Assembly: GCA_012800855.1 (NCBI GenBank)
Contig: JAAZIN010000108.1
Span: forward strand, 1 to 39,651
Origin: Bacillota bacterium
GTDB lineage: Bacteria > Bacillota > Dethiobacteria > DTU022
Direction of reading: 5' to 3'
Length of the DNA stretch: 39,651 nt
Within the stretch, counting starts at the first letter, position 1; every line of letters begins with the position of its first letter. A program made the position numbers and the translations under genes. Below the pieces are notes generated by a model that was not told the origin of the DNA, ran no database searches, and worked only from the letters and a program-made list of their open reading frames with translations. This document shows positions 16,328-25,404 of the stretch, one piece after another.

Positions 16328-18748
16328 ATGGCCATACATAAATTAAGCACCGCGGAATTGACCTATCGTTGCGACCCCCGGAAGCTTCCTTTTCAAACTA
16401 CGGCCGAGGTTCCGCCGCTGGAGGGGATGATCGGGCAGGAGCGCGCGATCAAGGCCATGGAATTTGGCCTGCGTATCAAGCGCACCGGCTACAATATTTT
16501 TATCACCGGCTACACGGGGACCGGCAGGTCAAGCTATGCCCTGACGGCGGTGCAGCAAATTGCCGCCCAGGAGCCCCGGCCGGACGATTGGATTTACGTT
16601 TATAATTTCAACAACCCCAGCGAGCCGCTGGCCCTGAACCTGCCGGCAGGGGAGGGGGCCATCTTTTGCCGCCGCGTGGAGGAACTTCTTGACGACCTCA
16701 AGCAGGCCATCCCCAAGGCCTTTGATACAGAAGACTACGAGCGCCAGAAGGCGGCCCTGGTGAAGGAATTCCAGCAGCTGCGCGGCGAACGGCTGGAAGA
16801 GCTTAACCAGGCGGCCATGGAGCAGGGCTTTGCCCTGAAAAGAACCAGCGCCGGCTTCGTGACCGTGCCTCTCCTCAACGGCGAGCAGCTCAGCGAGGAG
16901 GAATACGCCAAGCTGGAGCAGCCGGTGAAGGAGGAGCTGGAGAAGAGGTCCACCGCCGTGCAGCTAAAGGCCATGGAGATCATGCGCCGCATCCAGTCCG
17001 CCGAGCGGGAGCTTAAAGAGAAGCTAAAGGAGCTCGACCAGAGGATTGCCATCGCCGCCACGGGGCATCTTTTTAACGAAATCCTGGAGAAATACAGCGC
17101 TTTTCCCAAGGTCCAGCGCTACCTGAAGGCCCTCCAGGAGGATGTCCTCTCCAACCTTAGCGAATTTCGCACAGATGAGGAGGAGCAGCCTTTCCCCCTG
17201 GCCTGGCTGCAACGCCAGGGGAGGGAGCAGGCGGAGCTGCGCTACAAGGTTAATCTCTTTGTTGATCACCGGGAGACAAAGGGGGCCCCGGTGGTTTACG
17301 AGACCAACCCTTCGTACTACAACCTGATGGGAAGGATGGAGTATGAGAACCGCCTGGGGGCGGTGGTGACCGATTTTACCATGATCAAGGCCGGCGCCTT
17401 ACACCGCGCCAACGGCGGCTACCTCATCCTGCAGGCCAATGACGTCCTCTCCGGCCTGCAGTCGTGGGAAGCGCTGAAGCGGACCCTGAAAACAAAGGAG
17501 ATCCGCATTGAAAACCTGGGAGAGCAGTTTGCCATGGTTACCGTTTCCACTTTGCGCCCGCAGCCCATACCGCTGCAGCTGAAAGTGATCATGATTGGGA
17601 GCCCCCTGCTGTACCAGCTGCTCTATTCCTACGACGAGGACTTCCGCAAGCTCTTCAAGGTCAAGGTGGATTTTGACGTGGAGATGGACTTGAATGACGA
17701 CAACCTCTCCAAGATGGCCGGCTTTATCGCCTACCACTGCAAGCGGGATCGGCTGCGCCACTTTGACCGCGAAGCCGTGGCGAAAACCATCGAATACAGC
17801 GCCCGCCTGGCGGAGAACCAGGATAAGCTGAGCACCCGCTTCAACGAAATCGTGGAGCTTCTTTACGAGGCCGACGCCTGGGCCGGCATAGAAGAAGAGG
17901 AGGTTGTCAGGGGGGACCATGTCAAGAAGGCGCTGGCCGAGAAGATGGAGCGTTCCAACCGCTACGAGCAAAAAATACTGGAAGCCATCGAGAAGGGGCA
18001 GCTTCTGCTCGATTTCGAGGGGGCCAAGGTGGGCCAGGTGAACGCTCTCTCCGTGATCGACCTGGGAAACTACCAATTCGGCCGCCCCTCGCGGGTGACC
18101 TGCACGGTAAGCCCCGGCCGGCGCGGCATCATCAACATTGAGCGCGAGAGCAAGCTCAGCGGCAAGATTCACGACAAGGGCGTCCTCATTCTCGGCGGCT
18201 ACCTGACGCGGCGCTACGGCAGCAAGGTCCCCCTGAACCTTTCGGCCAGTTTGTGCTTCGAGCAGTCTTACAGCAGCGTGGAGGGGGACAGCGCCTCCGC
18301 GGCCGAGCTTTTCGCCCTTCTCTCGAGCATCTCCGGCATTCCCCTGAAGCAGAACTTTGCCGTGACCGGCTCCATTAACCAGAACGGCGAAATCCAGCCC
18401 GTGGGGGGGATTAACAGCAAGATCGAAGGCTTCTACGCCGCCTGCAAGATCAAGGGCCTTACCGGCGACCAGGGCGTGATCATTCCCCGGGCCAACATGA
18501 AAAACCTGGTGCTCAACGAAGAAGTGCTGGAGGCCGTAGCTAACGGCAGGTTCCACATCTATGCCATCTCTTCCGTTGACGAGGGCATGGAGCTCCTCAC
18601 GGGCATGAAGGCGGGGAGCGAACAGGAAGACGGCAGCTTCCCCCCCGGCACGATCAACGAGGCCATCATCAGCCGGCTGCGGGGATTTGGCAAGCTGCTG
18701 CGCGAGCAGAAAGATCAGGAGGAAGCCCCTGAACGGGACGGGGAGTGA
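16328..18748 (+). CDS. Lon-like ATP-dependent protease (AAA_32 / S16 family)
   Basis: An AAA+ protease of about 806 residues, of the type related to E. coli YcbZ and archaeal LonB rather than classical LonA: it lacks the LonA N-domain. It has a Walker A ITGYTGTGRS (59-68), a long coiled-coil-rich insertion (about 130-290, many Glu/Lys/Leu), an AAA core with LHRANGGYLILQANDVLSG, and a C-terminal S16 protease domain. The catalytic dyad is Ser655 (EGDSASAAEL) and Lys698 (GGINSKIEGF), with GxxNQNGEIQPVGG between. Of the three clustered starts (16319 GTG, 16322, 16328), the last is best spaced from GAGGAG. The methyltransferase that follows begins within a few bases of its stop codon. Confidence 0.93.
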   Translation: MAIHKLSTAELTYRCDPRKLPFQTTAEVPPLEGMIGQERAIKAMEFGLRIKRTGYNIFITGYTGTGRSSYALTAVQQIAAQEPRPDDWIYVYNFNNPSEPLALNLPAGEGAIFCRRVEELLDDLKQAIPKAFDTEDYERQKAALVKEFQQLRGERLEELNQAAMEQGFALKRTSAGFVTVPLLNGEQLSEEEYAKLEQPVKEELEKRSTAVQLKAMEIMRRIQSAERELKEKLKELDQRIAIAATGHLFNEILEKYSAFPKVQRYLKALQEDVLSNLSEFRTDEEEQPFPLAWLQRQGREQAELRYKVNLFVDHRETKGAPVVYETNPSYYNLMGRMEYENRLGAVVTDFTMIKAGALHRANGGYLILQANDVLSGLQSWEALKRTLKTKEIRIENLGEQFAMVTVSTLRPQPIPLQLKVIMIGSPLLYQLLYSYDEDFRKLFKVKVDFDVEMDLNDDNLSKMAGFIAYHCKRDRLRHFDREAVAKTIEYSARLAENQDKLSTRFNEIVELLYEADAWAGIEEEEVVRGDHVKKALAEKMERSNRYEQKILEAIEKGQLLLDFEGAKVGQVNALSVIDLGNYQFGRPSRVTCTVSPGRRGIINIERESKLSGKIHDKGVLILGGYLTRRYGSKVPLNLSASLCFEQSYSSVEGDSASAAELFALLSSISGIPLKQNFAVTGSINQNGEIQPVGGINSKIEGFYAACKIKGLTGDQGVIIPRANMKNLVLNEEVLEAVANGRFHIYAISSVDEGMELLTGMKAGSEQEDGSFPPGTINEAIISRLRGFGKLLREQKDQEEAPERDGE

Positions 18749-18750
18749 GC

Positions 18751-19521
18751 ATGGAGCGGGACGGGGCCCGCGAGAGGCAGCCTTACGAGGGCTTCGCCGC
18801 CATTTACGATCGCCTCATGGAGGGCGTGGATTATGAAGGCTGGGCCGATTACGTGGAGTCGCTGCTGCAGCGCTTCAAGCGGCGACCCCGCTCCTTGCTG
18901 GATCTCGCCTGCGGCACCGGCAGCTCTACGATACCCTTTGCCGCTCGCGGCTACCGGGTGGCGGGGGTAGACCTTTCCGAGGCCATGCTCCGGATAGCCC
19001 GGGCCAAGGCTGCCGCCGCGGGGCTGCAGGTTGACTTCTACCGCATGGATCTCCGTGAACTGCGCCTGCCGGGGCCCTTCGACCTGGTGCTCCTCTTCCA
19101 GGACGGGCTCAACTATCTTCTTGAAGAGCGGGAGCTCCGGCAGGCTTTCTCCGGCGTGCGGCAGCTGCTGCAGCCGGGCGGCCTCTTTATCTTCGACCTG
19201 ACCCGCCCCTCGCTGCGCCCGCATGAGGGTGGGCAATCCGTCTACTGGGCCGATGGGGGGGATTTCACCATGATCTGGGAAAGCCGCTACGACAGGGCTA
19301 GTGAAACCTGGGAGATACTGCTAACCGTTTTTCAGCTTGAAAATGGCGGCCTCTACCGCAAATTCCAGGAGCGCCACCGGGAAAAGGATTACCCGCCGGA
19401 GCTGGTGAGCCGCCTTCTTAAGGAGGAAGGATTCAAGCTCCTGGAGATCTATCCCACCTTCCGTCACACCCCCGCCACCGGTACCGAACCCAAGCTTACC
19501 TTCGTCGCCGAACCCAAATGA
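18751..19521 (+). CDS. Class I SAM-dependent methyltransferase
   Basis: A 256-residue methyltransferase. SAM-binding motif I is LLDLACGTGSSTIPFAARGY, followed by the acidic motif II VAGVDLSEAMLRIAR and a motif resembling post-II FDLVLLFQDGLNYLLE. The C-terminal half has the beta-strand pattern usual for small-molecule methyltransferases of the UbiE/YqeM-like kind. The substrate cannot be assigned. Either the GTG at 18745 (overlapping the Lon stop) or the ATG at 18751 could be the start; I use the ATG, with GGGGAG just before it. It is almost certainly co-transcribed with the Lon-like protease, though a functional link is not known. Confidence 0.88.
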   Translation: MERDGARERQPYEGFAAIYDRLMEGVDYEGWADYVESLLQRFKRRPRSLLDLACGTGSSTIPFAARGYRVAGVDLSEAMLRIARAKAAAAGLQVDFYRMDLRELRLPGPFDLVLLFQDGLNYLLEERELRQAFSGVRQLLQPGGLFIFDLTRPSLRPHEGGQSVYWADGGDFTMIWESRYDRASETWEILLTVFQLENGGLYRKFQERHREKDYPPELVSRLLKEEGFKLLEIYPTFRHTPATGTEPKLTFVAEPK

Positions 19522-19804
19522 AATCCCGTTTCATTTGCATTCCGATGGTGATTTATTCTTCAATCAAGCAACTTGGAAATAGCAAGAAAAGCCTGCCGAT
19601 GCTGCTGGAAATCATGCTTTGCTTGTCCGTGAAGGCGTACCGTGCAAGCCCACCTACGCTGGACCGGGAGTGCCCCCCTCCACAGAGGGCGGCCGGGGCA
19701 GTGCCCCGCCCATGCAAGTTTTACGATAACTATTGGATAACGTTAATGGTAAGGCATGAGCAAGGGCGGCAAGGATTATATATTAGAAGGCAGGAGGGGA
19801 TGAG
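19522..19804. other. Intergenic region without a convincing gene
   Basis: The 283 bases between the methyltransferase and the small membrane protein carry an ORF of 96 codons in the track, but it has no ribosome binding site or family resemblance and its codon use is unlike that of the neighbours. A short hairpin CGGGGC-AGT-GCCCCG (19694-19708) lacks a T-run and is not a standard terminator. The second half is AT-richer (TTACGATAACTATTGGATAACGTTAAT) and may hold the promoter for 19805, but I cannot place -35 and -10 boxes with confidence. Confidence 0.5.
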
Positions 19805-20089
19805 ATGAAAGCTCTTTTCGGGATGATGGCGGCGCTGGCCCTTCTGGCGGTGGGACTTTATTTCCTGCCGCCCCCGGCGAGCGGATCGACCGGCACCTTC
19901 TTTGCCGCCCTCTGGCTGCTGGCGGCAGCCATTTCCGCCATAGCTTTCGGCAGGGAGCTGTTGCTGCTGCGGCAGCTTAATGCCATCCGCCGCCGCTGGC
20001 GCCTGGCCGCCCGGAAGCGGAGGTACCGCCCGGCGAGGGCTTTTACCCGCCTGGCACCTCTTCGGGAGCGGGAGAGACATCTAGATTGA
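19805..20089 (+). CDS. Small membrane protein of unknown function
   Basis: 94 residues, with AGGAGGGG about 5 bases before the ATG. Two hydrophobic segments are visible: residues 1-22 (MKALFGMMAALALLAVGLYFL) and about 33-50 (FFAALWLLAAAISAIAF). A strongly basic tail follows (RRRWRLAARKRRYRPARAF). The pattern suggests two membrane helices with the Arg-rich tail in the cytoplasm. Its 3' end overlaps the 3' end of the convergent ytrI homologue by 47 bases. In Bacillus a small membrane protein gene (ytpI) also lies close to ytrI/ytrH, but I cannot claim homology. Confidence 0.6.
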   Translation: MKALFGMMAALALLAVGLYFLPPPASGSTGTFFAALWLLAAAISAIAFGRELLLLRQLNAIRRRWRLAARKRRYRPARAFTRLAPLRERERHLD

Positions 20090-20498
20090 AGGTGGTCTCG
20101 GGGGCGATGACCACCCAGTTGACGTCGACGAGATAGTCTCTTTTCTCCACGGTGAGCTTGCGCCGCTGCAGCAGGGCAACGACCAGCTCCGGCTGCAGTT
20201 CATTAATCGCCGCCCCCATCAGCCCCGAGGTGATTTCGCCGGCCAGGCGCTGCAGCTCCAGCCTGGCAAAGGATTCAATCTCCCCCTGGATGATGAACTT
20301 TACGGAGCTGACGGTTTCTTTCCGCTCCTCTTCCCACATGGCTTCCATCCGGGAGAGCCTCTCTGTGGTTTCAAAAAGCTGCACCTTAAGCTTCTCCTTC
20401 TCCCAGTGCAGCTGCTCCAGGCTGCGGCTATGGCTGAGATGGACGAGTAGCCCGCCGGCCAGCGCCCCCAGGAGAAGCGCTCCCAAGATGCGGCGCAT
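20043..20498 (-). CDS. ytrI: YtrI-like sporulation membrane protein
   Basis: 151 residues with an N-terminal membrane helix (ILGALLLGALAGGLLVHL), then a coiled-coil stretch (about 28-75, LEQLHWEKEKLKVQLFETTERLSRME), then a soluble C-terminal domain. The ATG is 2 bases after the ytrH stop. The family call rests mainly on organisation: in Bacillus subtilis ytrH and ytrI form a sigma-E operon divergent from dnaE, and YtrI is a similar-sized protein with one membrane helix and a coiled coil. Sequence similarity alone would be weak. The expected site is the mother-cell or forespore membrane during sporulation. It overlaps the convergent 19805 gene at its 3' end. Confidence 0.65.
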   Translation of the reverse strand: MRRILGALLLGALAGGLLVHLSHSRSLEQLHWEKEKLKVQLFETTERLSRMEAMWEEERKETVSSVKFIIQGEIESFARLELQRLAGEITSGLMGAAINELQPELVVALLQRRKLTVEKRDYLVDVNWVVIAPETTFNLDVSPAPEEVPGG

Positions 20499-20500
20499 GT

Positions 20501-20830
20501 CTATTCATATCCTTCCAGGGACTTTATGAGCACGTGGCCGAGATGAGCGCCGCAGAAAGCGCTGCCGATGATGAGGAGCTGCCTGGCCAGGCCCATGAAC
20601 TGCCTGCCGAGAACGCCGGCCTCGAAGCTCCTGATGATGCCGAAGGTTCCTCCCACGGCGGCAATGAGGGCCCATACTTTCAGTTCGCCGGAAAGCTCGA
20701 CCATGGTTTTAAGGGGGGGGCGGTGCAGCAGCGCTGCGCCCAGCGAGCCCAGCAGGCTGCCGCCCAGGTTGACCCCCAGGGCCACGCAGAAGGTCAATAA
20801 CAGGCTGTCGATAAGGCGATCGGAGTTCAC
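20501..20830 (-). CDS. ytrH: YtrH-like sporulation protein
   Basis: 109 residues with three to four hydrophobic segments. The text LGVNLGGSLLGSL, LLHRPPLKTM and LKVWALIAAVGGTF fits the YtrH family (about 110 residues), in which HPPL and K(I/V)WA..AAIGGTF are recurring features. The start is a GTG at 20830 with AAGGGA upstream. It is divergent from dnaE and followed at once by ytrI, the arrangement known from Bacillus, where the pair is expressed under sigma-E and needed for efficient sporulation. This supports a spore-forming host. I could not identify a clean sigma-E promoter in the 100-base divergent gap. Confidence 0.78.
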   Translation of the reverse strand: MNSDRLIDSLLLTFCVALGVNLGGSLLGSLGAALLHRPPLKTMVELSGELKVWALIAAVGGTFGIIRSFEAGVLGRQFMGLARQLLIIGSAFCGAHLGHVLIKSLEGYE

Positions 20831-20930
20831 TACGGTTCATCCCTTCAGCAAATAACTATGCCGCGGAAAGGAGATACTTGCCGGGAAGTAGAAATAAAAT
20901 AGCAAATTGGCTGCTGCTGGAGTGTTAAAA

Positions 20931-23900
20931 TTGTCGAATCAACAGTTTGTCCACCTGCATTGCCACACCGAGTACAGTCTCCTGGACGGGGCAGCCCGCA
21001 TCAAGGAGCTGGTCCGGCGGGCCGCGGAGCTGAACATGCCCGCCGTGGCCATCACCGACCACGGGGCCATGTTTGGCGTAATCGATTTTTACCGCGAGGC
21101 GCTGAAGGCCGGGGTTAAGCCCGTCATCGGCTGCGAGGTTTACGTGGCCCCGCGCTCCCGCTACCAGAAGGAGCCTAAGCTCGACGACTACCAATATCAC
21201 CTTGTACTCCTGGCCGAAAACGAGGCCGGGTACCGCAACCTCATGCGCATTGTCTCAGACGGCTACCTGGAAGGCTTCTACTACAAGCCGCGTGTGGATC
21301 ACGAACTCCTGGCGGAGCACGCCTCCGGGCTCATCGCCCTCAGCGGATGCCTCGGCGGCGAAATTCCCACCCTGCTGAAGCGGGGGGAGGAGGAAGCGGC
21401 CCGCAGCCTGGCCCTCCGCTACCGGGAAATTTTTGGACCAGACAATTTTTACCTGGAGCTGCAGGACCACCACCTGCCGGAGCAGGCGGAGGTAAACAAG
21501 GGCCTCTATCGCATCGCCCGCGATACCGGCATCGGGCTGGTGGCCACAAACGACGTGCACTACCTCTCGCGCGAGGATGCCGCGCTTCACGATGTTCTTC
21601 TCTGCATCCAAACGGGGAAGACGATTCACGACAGCGATCGCATGAGATTTGAAACAGAGGAGTTTTACTTCAAGAGCGCCGCGGAGATGGCCCAGCTCTT
21701 CAAGGACCATCCGGAGGCGCTGCAGAATACGCTGCGCATTGCCGAACGCTGCCAGGTTGAATTCCAGTTCAACCAGCTCAAACTGCCCGTCTACGATGTG
21801 CCGGAGGGAAAGGATGCCGCCGGCTACCTGGAAGAGCTCTGCCGCGAGGGGCTGAAGCGGCGCTACCCGGAGGTAACGGAGCAGCTGGAGCAGCGGCTCG
21901 CCTACGAGTTGAAGATCATCAACCAGATGGGCTACGCCAACTACTTTCTCATCGTCTGGGACCTGATCAAGTACGCCCGCAGCGCCGGCGTGATGGTGGG
22001 GCCGGGACGCGGCTCCGCCGCGGGCAGCCTCGTCGCCTACTGCCTGGGGATTACGAACATCGATCCCATCAGCAACGCCCTCCTCTTCGAGCGCTTTCTC
22101 AACCCCGATCGCGTCTCCATGCCCGATATTGACATTGATTTCTGCGACGACAAGCGCGAACTGGTCTTAAATTACGTGGCCCAGAAGTACGGCGCCGACA
22201 GGGTGGCGCAGATCATCACTTTTGGCACCATGGCTGCCCGGGGCGCGGTGCGCGACGTGGGCCGGGCGCTGGCCTTCCCCTACGGCGAAGTGGACCGGGT
22301 GGCCAAGATGATCCCCAACGAAATCGGCATGACCATCAGCCGGGCCCTGGAGCAGAGCAGGGAGCTGCAGGCCCTTTACCATGGCGATGAGCGCTACCGG
22401 CAGCTTCTCGACACCTCCATGGCGGTGGAGGGAATGCCTCGGCACGCCTCCATCCATGCCGCCGGGGTAGTCATCTCCCGCGACTCCCTGGTGAACCATG
22501 TCCCCCTGCTGAAAACAAATGACCAGACCGTGGTGACCCAGTTCCCCATGGGGACGCTGGAGCTGCTCGGCCTGCTGAAGATGGACTTCCTGGGCTTGAA
22601 GACGCTAAGCATCATTGAAGAGACGCTGGCCCAGATCCGCCGCCGGCACGGGCGCGAGATAAAACTGGAGGAGATTCCCCTGGACGACGAGGCCACCTAC
22701 CGCCTGCTTTCGCAGGGGGAAAGCACAGGGGTGTTCCAGCTGGAAAGCTCCGGGATGCGCAATGTCCTGCGGGAACTGATGCCCAACAAGTTTGCTGACA
22801 TCGTCGCCGTGGTCGCCCTCTACCGCCCCGGCCCGATGGAACAGATCCCCACCTTTATTGACAGCAAGCACGGGCGGAAGCCCATACAGTACCCCCACCC
22901 GGACCTGGAGCCCATCTTGAAGGAAACCTACGGGGTCATCGTCTACCAGGAGCAGATCATGGAGATTGCCGCCACCATGGCCGGCTTCACCCTGGCCCAG
23001 GCCGACCTGCTGCGCCGGGCCATCGGGAAGAAAAAGAAGGAGATTCTCGACCAGCAGCGGGATCTCTTCATCCAGGGCTGCATGAAGAAGGGCTATTCCC
23101 GCGAGCTGGCCGTAGAGGTCTACGACCTCATCCTGAAATTTGCCTCTTACGGCTTCAACAAGTCCCATGCCGCCGCCTACGCGCTCATCGCCTACCAGAC
23201 GGCGTACCTGAAGGCCAACTATCCCGTTGAATTCATGGCCTCGCTGATGACCGGCTACTGTAGCAACAGCGACAAGGTGGCCCTCTATATTGACGACTGC
23301 CGACGCCAGGGCATCGAGGTCCTGCCGCCGGATATCAATGAGAGCGAGATTAATTTCACGGTCATCGATGACCATCATATCCGCTTCGGCCTAGCGGCGG
23401 TAAAGAACGTGGGCATTGGGGCTATCGAGTCCATCCTCGAGGCAAGGCGCACCAAGCCCTTCGTCTCCCTGAAAGACTTTGCCTCGCGCGTTGACGGGCG
23501 CTACTGCAACCGCAAGGTGGTGGAAAGCCTGATCAAGTGCGGCGCCTTCGACAGCCTGGGCGGGCACCGGGCCCAGTACCTGGCCTGCCTCGAGGAGAGC
23601 ATTGCTGGGGGGCAGGTGGCGCAGCGGGAGCGGCAGAACGGGCAGATGAGCATGTTTGCGCTTCTGGACGGGGAGAGCAAAGAAGAGCTGCTGCGCGACC
23701 GGCTGCCAGATATCGAGGAGTTCTCGGAGAAGGAGAAGCTGGCCATGGAGAAGGAGATGCTCGGCTTCTACATCTCCGGGCACCCCCTGGAGCAGTACCG
23801 CCCCCTCCTGGAGCGGATGACCCATCTCACCCCCTGCGCCGAGCTGCAAGAGGTGGAAGACAGGAGCACGGTAAGCGTGGGGGGGATCGTTACCTCCGTC

Positions 23901-24380
23901 CGGACCATCTACACGAAGAAGGGCAAGCCCATGGCCTTTGTCAGGCTGGAAGACCTCAGCGGCAGCGTGGAGATCATCGTGTTCAGCGATCTCTATGAAC
24001 GGCGCGGGGATATCTTTCGCGAAGACAATCCCGTCCTGGTGAAGGGGAAGGTGGATATAAAAGAGGAGGAGGAGCCGAAGATTATCGCCGAATCGGCGGT
24101 GATGCTGCCGCGCGCCGGCAGGCAGCTATTCCTCAAGATTTCGCCGGGCACGCATCGCCAGACCCTGGCCAAGCTGCGGCAGTTGCTGCAAGGGGCAAAG
24201 GGCGACATGCCAGTGTTTATCTACTTTGAACGGGAGAAGAAAATGATCCTGCTTGACGAAAGCTGCCAGGCCACGGAGGATACCGCTTTCCTGGAGCAGC
24301 TGGAGCAGTTGCTGGGCCCCGGCTGCGTAAAGGTGGAGGAGTTGAAACCGGAACTCTGGAACACCCTAACTCAGAGGTGA
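20931..24380 (+). CDS. dnaE: DNA polymerase III alpha subunit (DnaE)
   Basis: The C-family replicative polymerase, about 1149 residues. The N-terminal PHP domain has an intact metal-site signature (HLHCHTEYSLLDG, then ITDHGAMFG). The polymerase active site lies in MPDIDIDFCDD with Asp401 and Asp403, numbered as in E. coli. GRGSAAGSLVAYCLG, FASYGFNKSHAAAYALIAYQTAYLK and a C-terminal OB domain (VSVGGIVTSVRTIYTKKGKPMAF) follow. It is a DnaE1/DnaE-type, not PolC. The ORF is listed from 20907; I take the TTG at 20931 with GGAG nine bases upstream, which gives the normal MSNQQFVHLHCH start. It is followed after 6 bases by pfkA, as in other Firmicutes but without accDA between. Confidence 0.96.
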   Translation: MSNQQFVHLHCHTEYSLLDGAARIKELVRRAAELNMPAVAITDHGAMFGVIDFYREALKAGVKPVIGCEVYVAPRSRYQKEPKLDDYQYHLVLLAENEAGYRNLMRIVSDGYLEGFYYKPRVDHELLAEHASGLIALSGCLGGEIPTLLKRGEEEAARSLALRYREIFGPDNFYLELQDHHLPEQAEVNKGLYRIARDTGIGLVATNDVHYLSREDAALHDVLLCIQTGKTIHDSDRMRFETEEFYFKSAAEMAQLFKDHPEALQNTLRIAERCQVEFQFNQLKLPVYDVPEGKDAAGYLEELCREGLKRRYPEVTEQLEQRLAYELKIINQMGYANYFLIVWDLIKYARSAGVMVGPGRGSAAGSLVAYCLGITNIDPISNALLFERFLNPDRVSMPDIDIDFCDDKRELVLNYVAQKYGADRVAQIITFGTMAARGAVRDVGRALAFPYGEVDRVAKMIPNEIGMTISRALEQSRELQALYHGDERYRQLLDTSMAVEGMPRHASIHAAGVVISRDSLVNHVPLLKTNDQTVVTQFPMGTLELLGLLKMDFLGLKTLSIIEETLAQIRRRHGREIKLEEIPLDDEATYRLLSQGESTGVFQLESSGMRNVLRELMPNKFADIVAVVALYRPGPMEQIPTFIDSKHGRKPIQYPHPDLEPILKETYGVIVYQEQIMEIAATMAGFTLAQADLLRRAIGKKKKEILDQQRDLFIQGCMKKGYSRELAVEVYDLILKFASYGFNKSHAAAYALIAYQTAYLKANYPVEFMASLMTGYCSNSDKVALYIDDCRRQGIEVLPPDINESEINFTVIDDHHIRFGLAAVKNVGIGAIESILEARRTKPFVSLKDFASRVDGRYCNRKVVESLIKCGAFDSLGGHRAQYLACLEESIAGGQVAQRERQNGQMSMFALLDGESKEELLRDRLPDIEEFSEKEKLAMEKEMLGFYISGHPLEQYRPLLERMTHLTPCAELQEVEDRSTVSVGGIVTSVRTIYTKKGKPMAFVRLEDLSGSVEIIVFSDLYERRGDIFREDNPVLVKGKVDIKEEEEPKIIAESAVMLPRAGRQLFLKISPGTHRQTLAKLRQLLQGAKGDMPVFIYFEREKKMILLDESCQATEDTAFLEQLEQLLGPGCVKVEELKPELWNTLTQR

Positions 24381-24386
24381 TCATGC

Positions 24387-25349
24387 TTGCAGAAAATTGT
24401 TGTTCTCACCAGCGGCGGGGATGCACCGGGAATGAACGCTGCCATCAGGGCGGTGGTGCGCACCGGGATCTATTACCAGATGGAGGTTTACGGCATCGAG
24501 GGAGGCTTTAGCGGCCTCTGCAGCGGCAGCGAGATGAAGAAATTCTCCCTCGGCTCGGTGGCCGGGATCATTCATCGCGGGGGGACAATCCTGCATACTG
24601 CCCGCGCTCCCGAATTCAAGGAGAAGGCCATGCAGGATCAGACGGCGCGCCGGCTGAAGGAAGCGAGCATCGAGGGCCTGGTGGTCATCGGCGGGGGAGG
24701 CTCATTCTGCGGCGCCCTGGCCCTCCATGAGCTGGGAGTGAAGACGGTGGGTATACCCGCCACCATTGACAATGACATCCCCGGCACTAGCAGCACCATC
24801 GGCTTTGACACGGCCGTCAACACCATACTCGACGCCATGAACCGGCTCCGCGACACCGCCACCTCGCACCAGCGCATATTCATCGTGGAAGTCATGGGCC
24901 GAGAGAGCGGCTTCATCGCCCTGGCGGCGGGCATTGCCGGCGGCGCCGAGGCCATCATTGTGCCTGAAATCAAGCCCGACCTGGAGGAAATCTGCCGCCG
25001 CCTGCTCAAGGGCATTGCCCGCAAAAAGACACACAGCCTGGTGATTGTCGCCGAAGGAGCAGCCAGCGCCTACGACATCGGCAAAGTGGTTCAGGAGAAG
25101 ACGAAGCTGGAGACGCGCGTAACGGTGCTGGGACACATCCAGCGCGGCGGCAGCCCCTCGGCGGTGGATCGGCTCCTGGGAAGCCGCATGGGCGCCGCGG
25201 CGGTGGAGCTGCTGCGGCAGGGACAGAGCGGGGTGATGACCGCCCTTCAGGGCGATGCCATTGTTCCCGTGCCCCTGTCCGTTGCCACCAGCGGAAGGCG
25301 CGAGCTTTCGCGGGACCTCTACGAAATGTCCGGGATCCTTGCCATGTAG
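24387..25349 (+). CDS. pfkA: 6-phosphofructokinase with altered Mg-nucleotide motif
   Basis: A 320-residue phosphofructokinase, the bacterial length, catalysing fructose-6-phosphate phosphorylation in glycolysis. Motifs are LTSGGDAPGMNAAIRAVVR (allosteric Arg pair kept), PATIDNDIPGTSSTIGFDTA (catalytic Asp), VEVMGRESGFIAL and GHIQRGGSPSAVDR. The motif normally reading GGDGS is GGGGS: residue 104 is Gly where E. coli has Asp103, which binds Mg-ATP. The position that is Lys in PPi-dependent enzymes is Ala (PATID), so it is not an ordinary PPi type either. The start is a TTG with GAGGTGAT upstream, 6 bases after dnaE. It is followed by pyk, 55 bases downstream. Confidence 0.93.
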   Translation: MQKIVVLTSGGDAPGMNAAIRAVVRTGIYYQMEVYGIEGGFSGLCSGSEMKKFSLGSVAGIIHRGGTILHTARAPEFKEKAMQDQTARRLKEASIEGLVVIGGGGSFCGALALHELGVKTVGIPATIDNDIPGTSSTIGFDTAVNTILDAMNRLRDTATSHQRIFIVEVMGRESGFIALAAGIAGGAEAIIVPEIKPDLEEICRRLLKGIARKKTHSLVIVAEGAASAYDIGKVVQEKTKLETRVTVLGHIQRGGSPSAVDRLLGSRMGAAAVELLRQGQSGVMTALQGDAIVPVPLSVATSGRRELSRDLYEMSGILAM

Positions 25350-25404
25350 CCCTGCCGCGGCGGCGGAGCGGCACGCACCCATTAGAAGCAGGAGGCGGGT
25401 TTTC

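Noticed and set aside
17399-18556. 385-codon ORF on the minus strand opposite the Lon-like protease
   Set aside because: Antisense shadow of the protease domain, with no motif or proper start region.
19518-19808. 96-codon ORF after the methyltransferase
   Set aside because: No ribosome binding site, no domain, uneven composition; treated as intergenic.
20853-20879. Sigma-E-like promoter for ytrH (CATAGTTA on the minus strand)
   Set aside because: The -10 is only a partial match and the possible -35 (GTATCT) is spaced about 11 bases away, too close for sigma-E.
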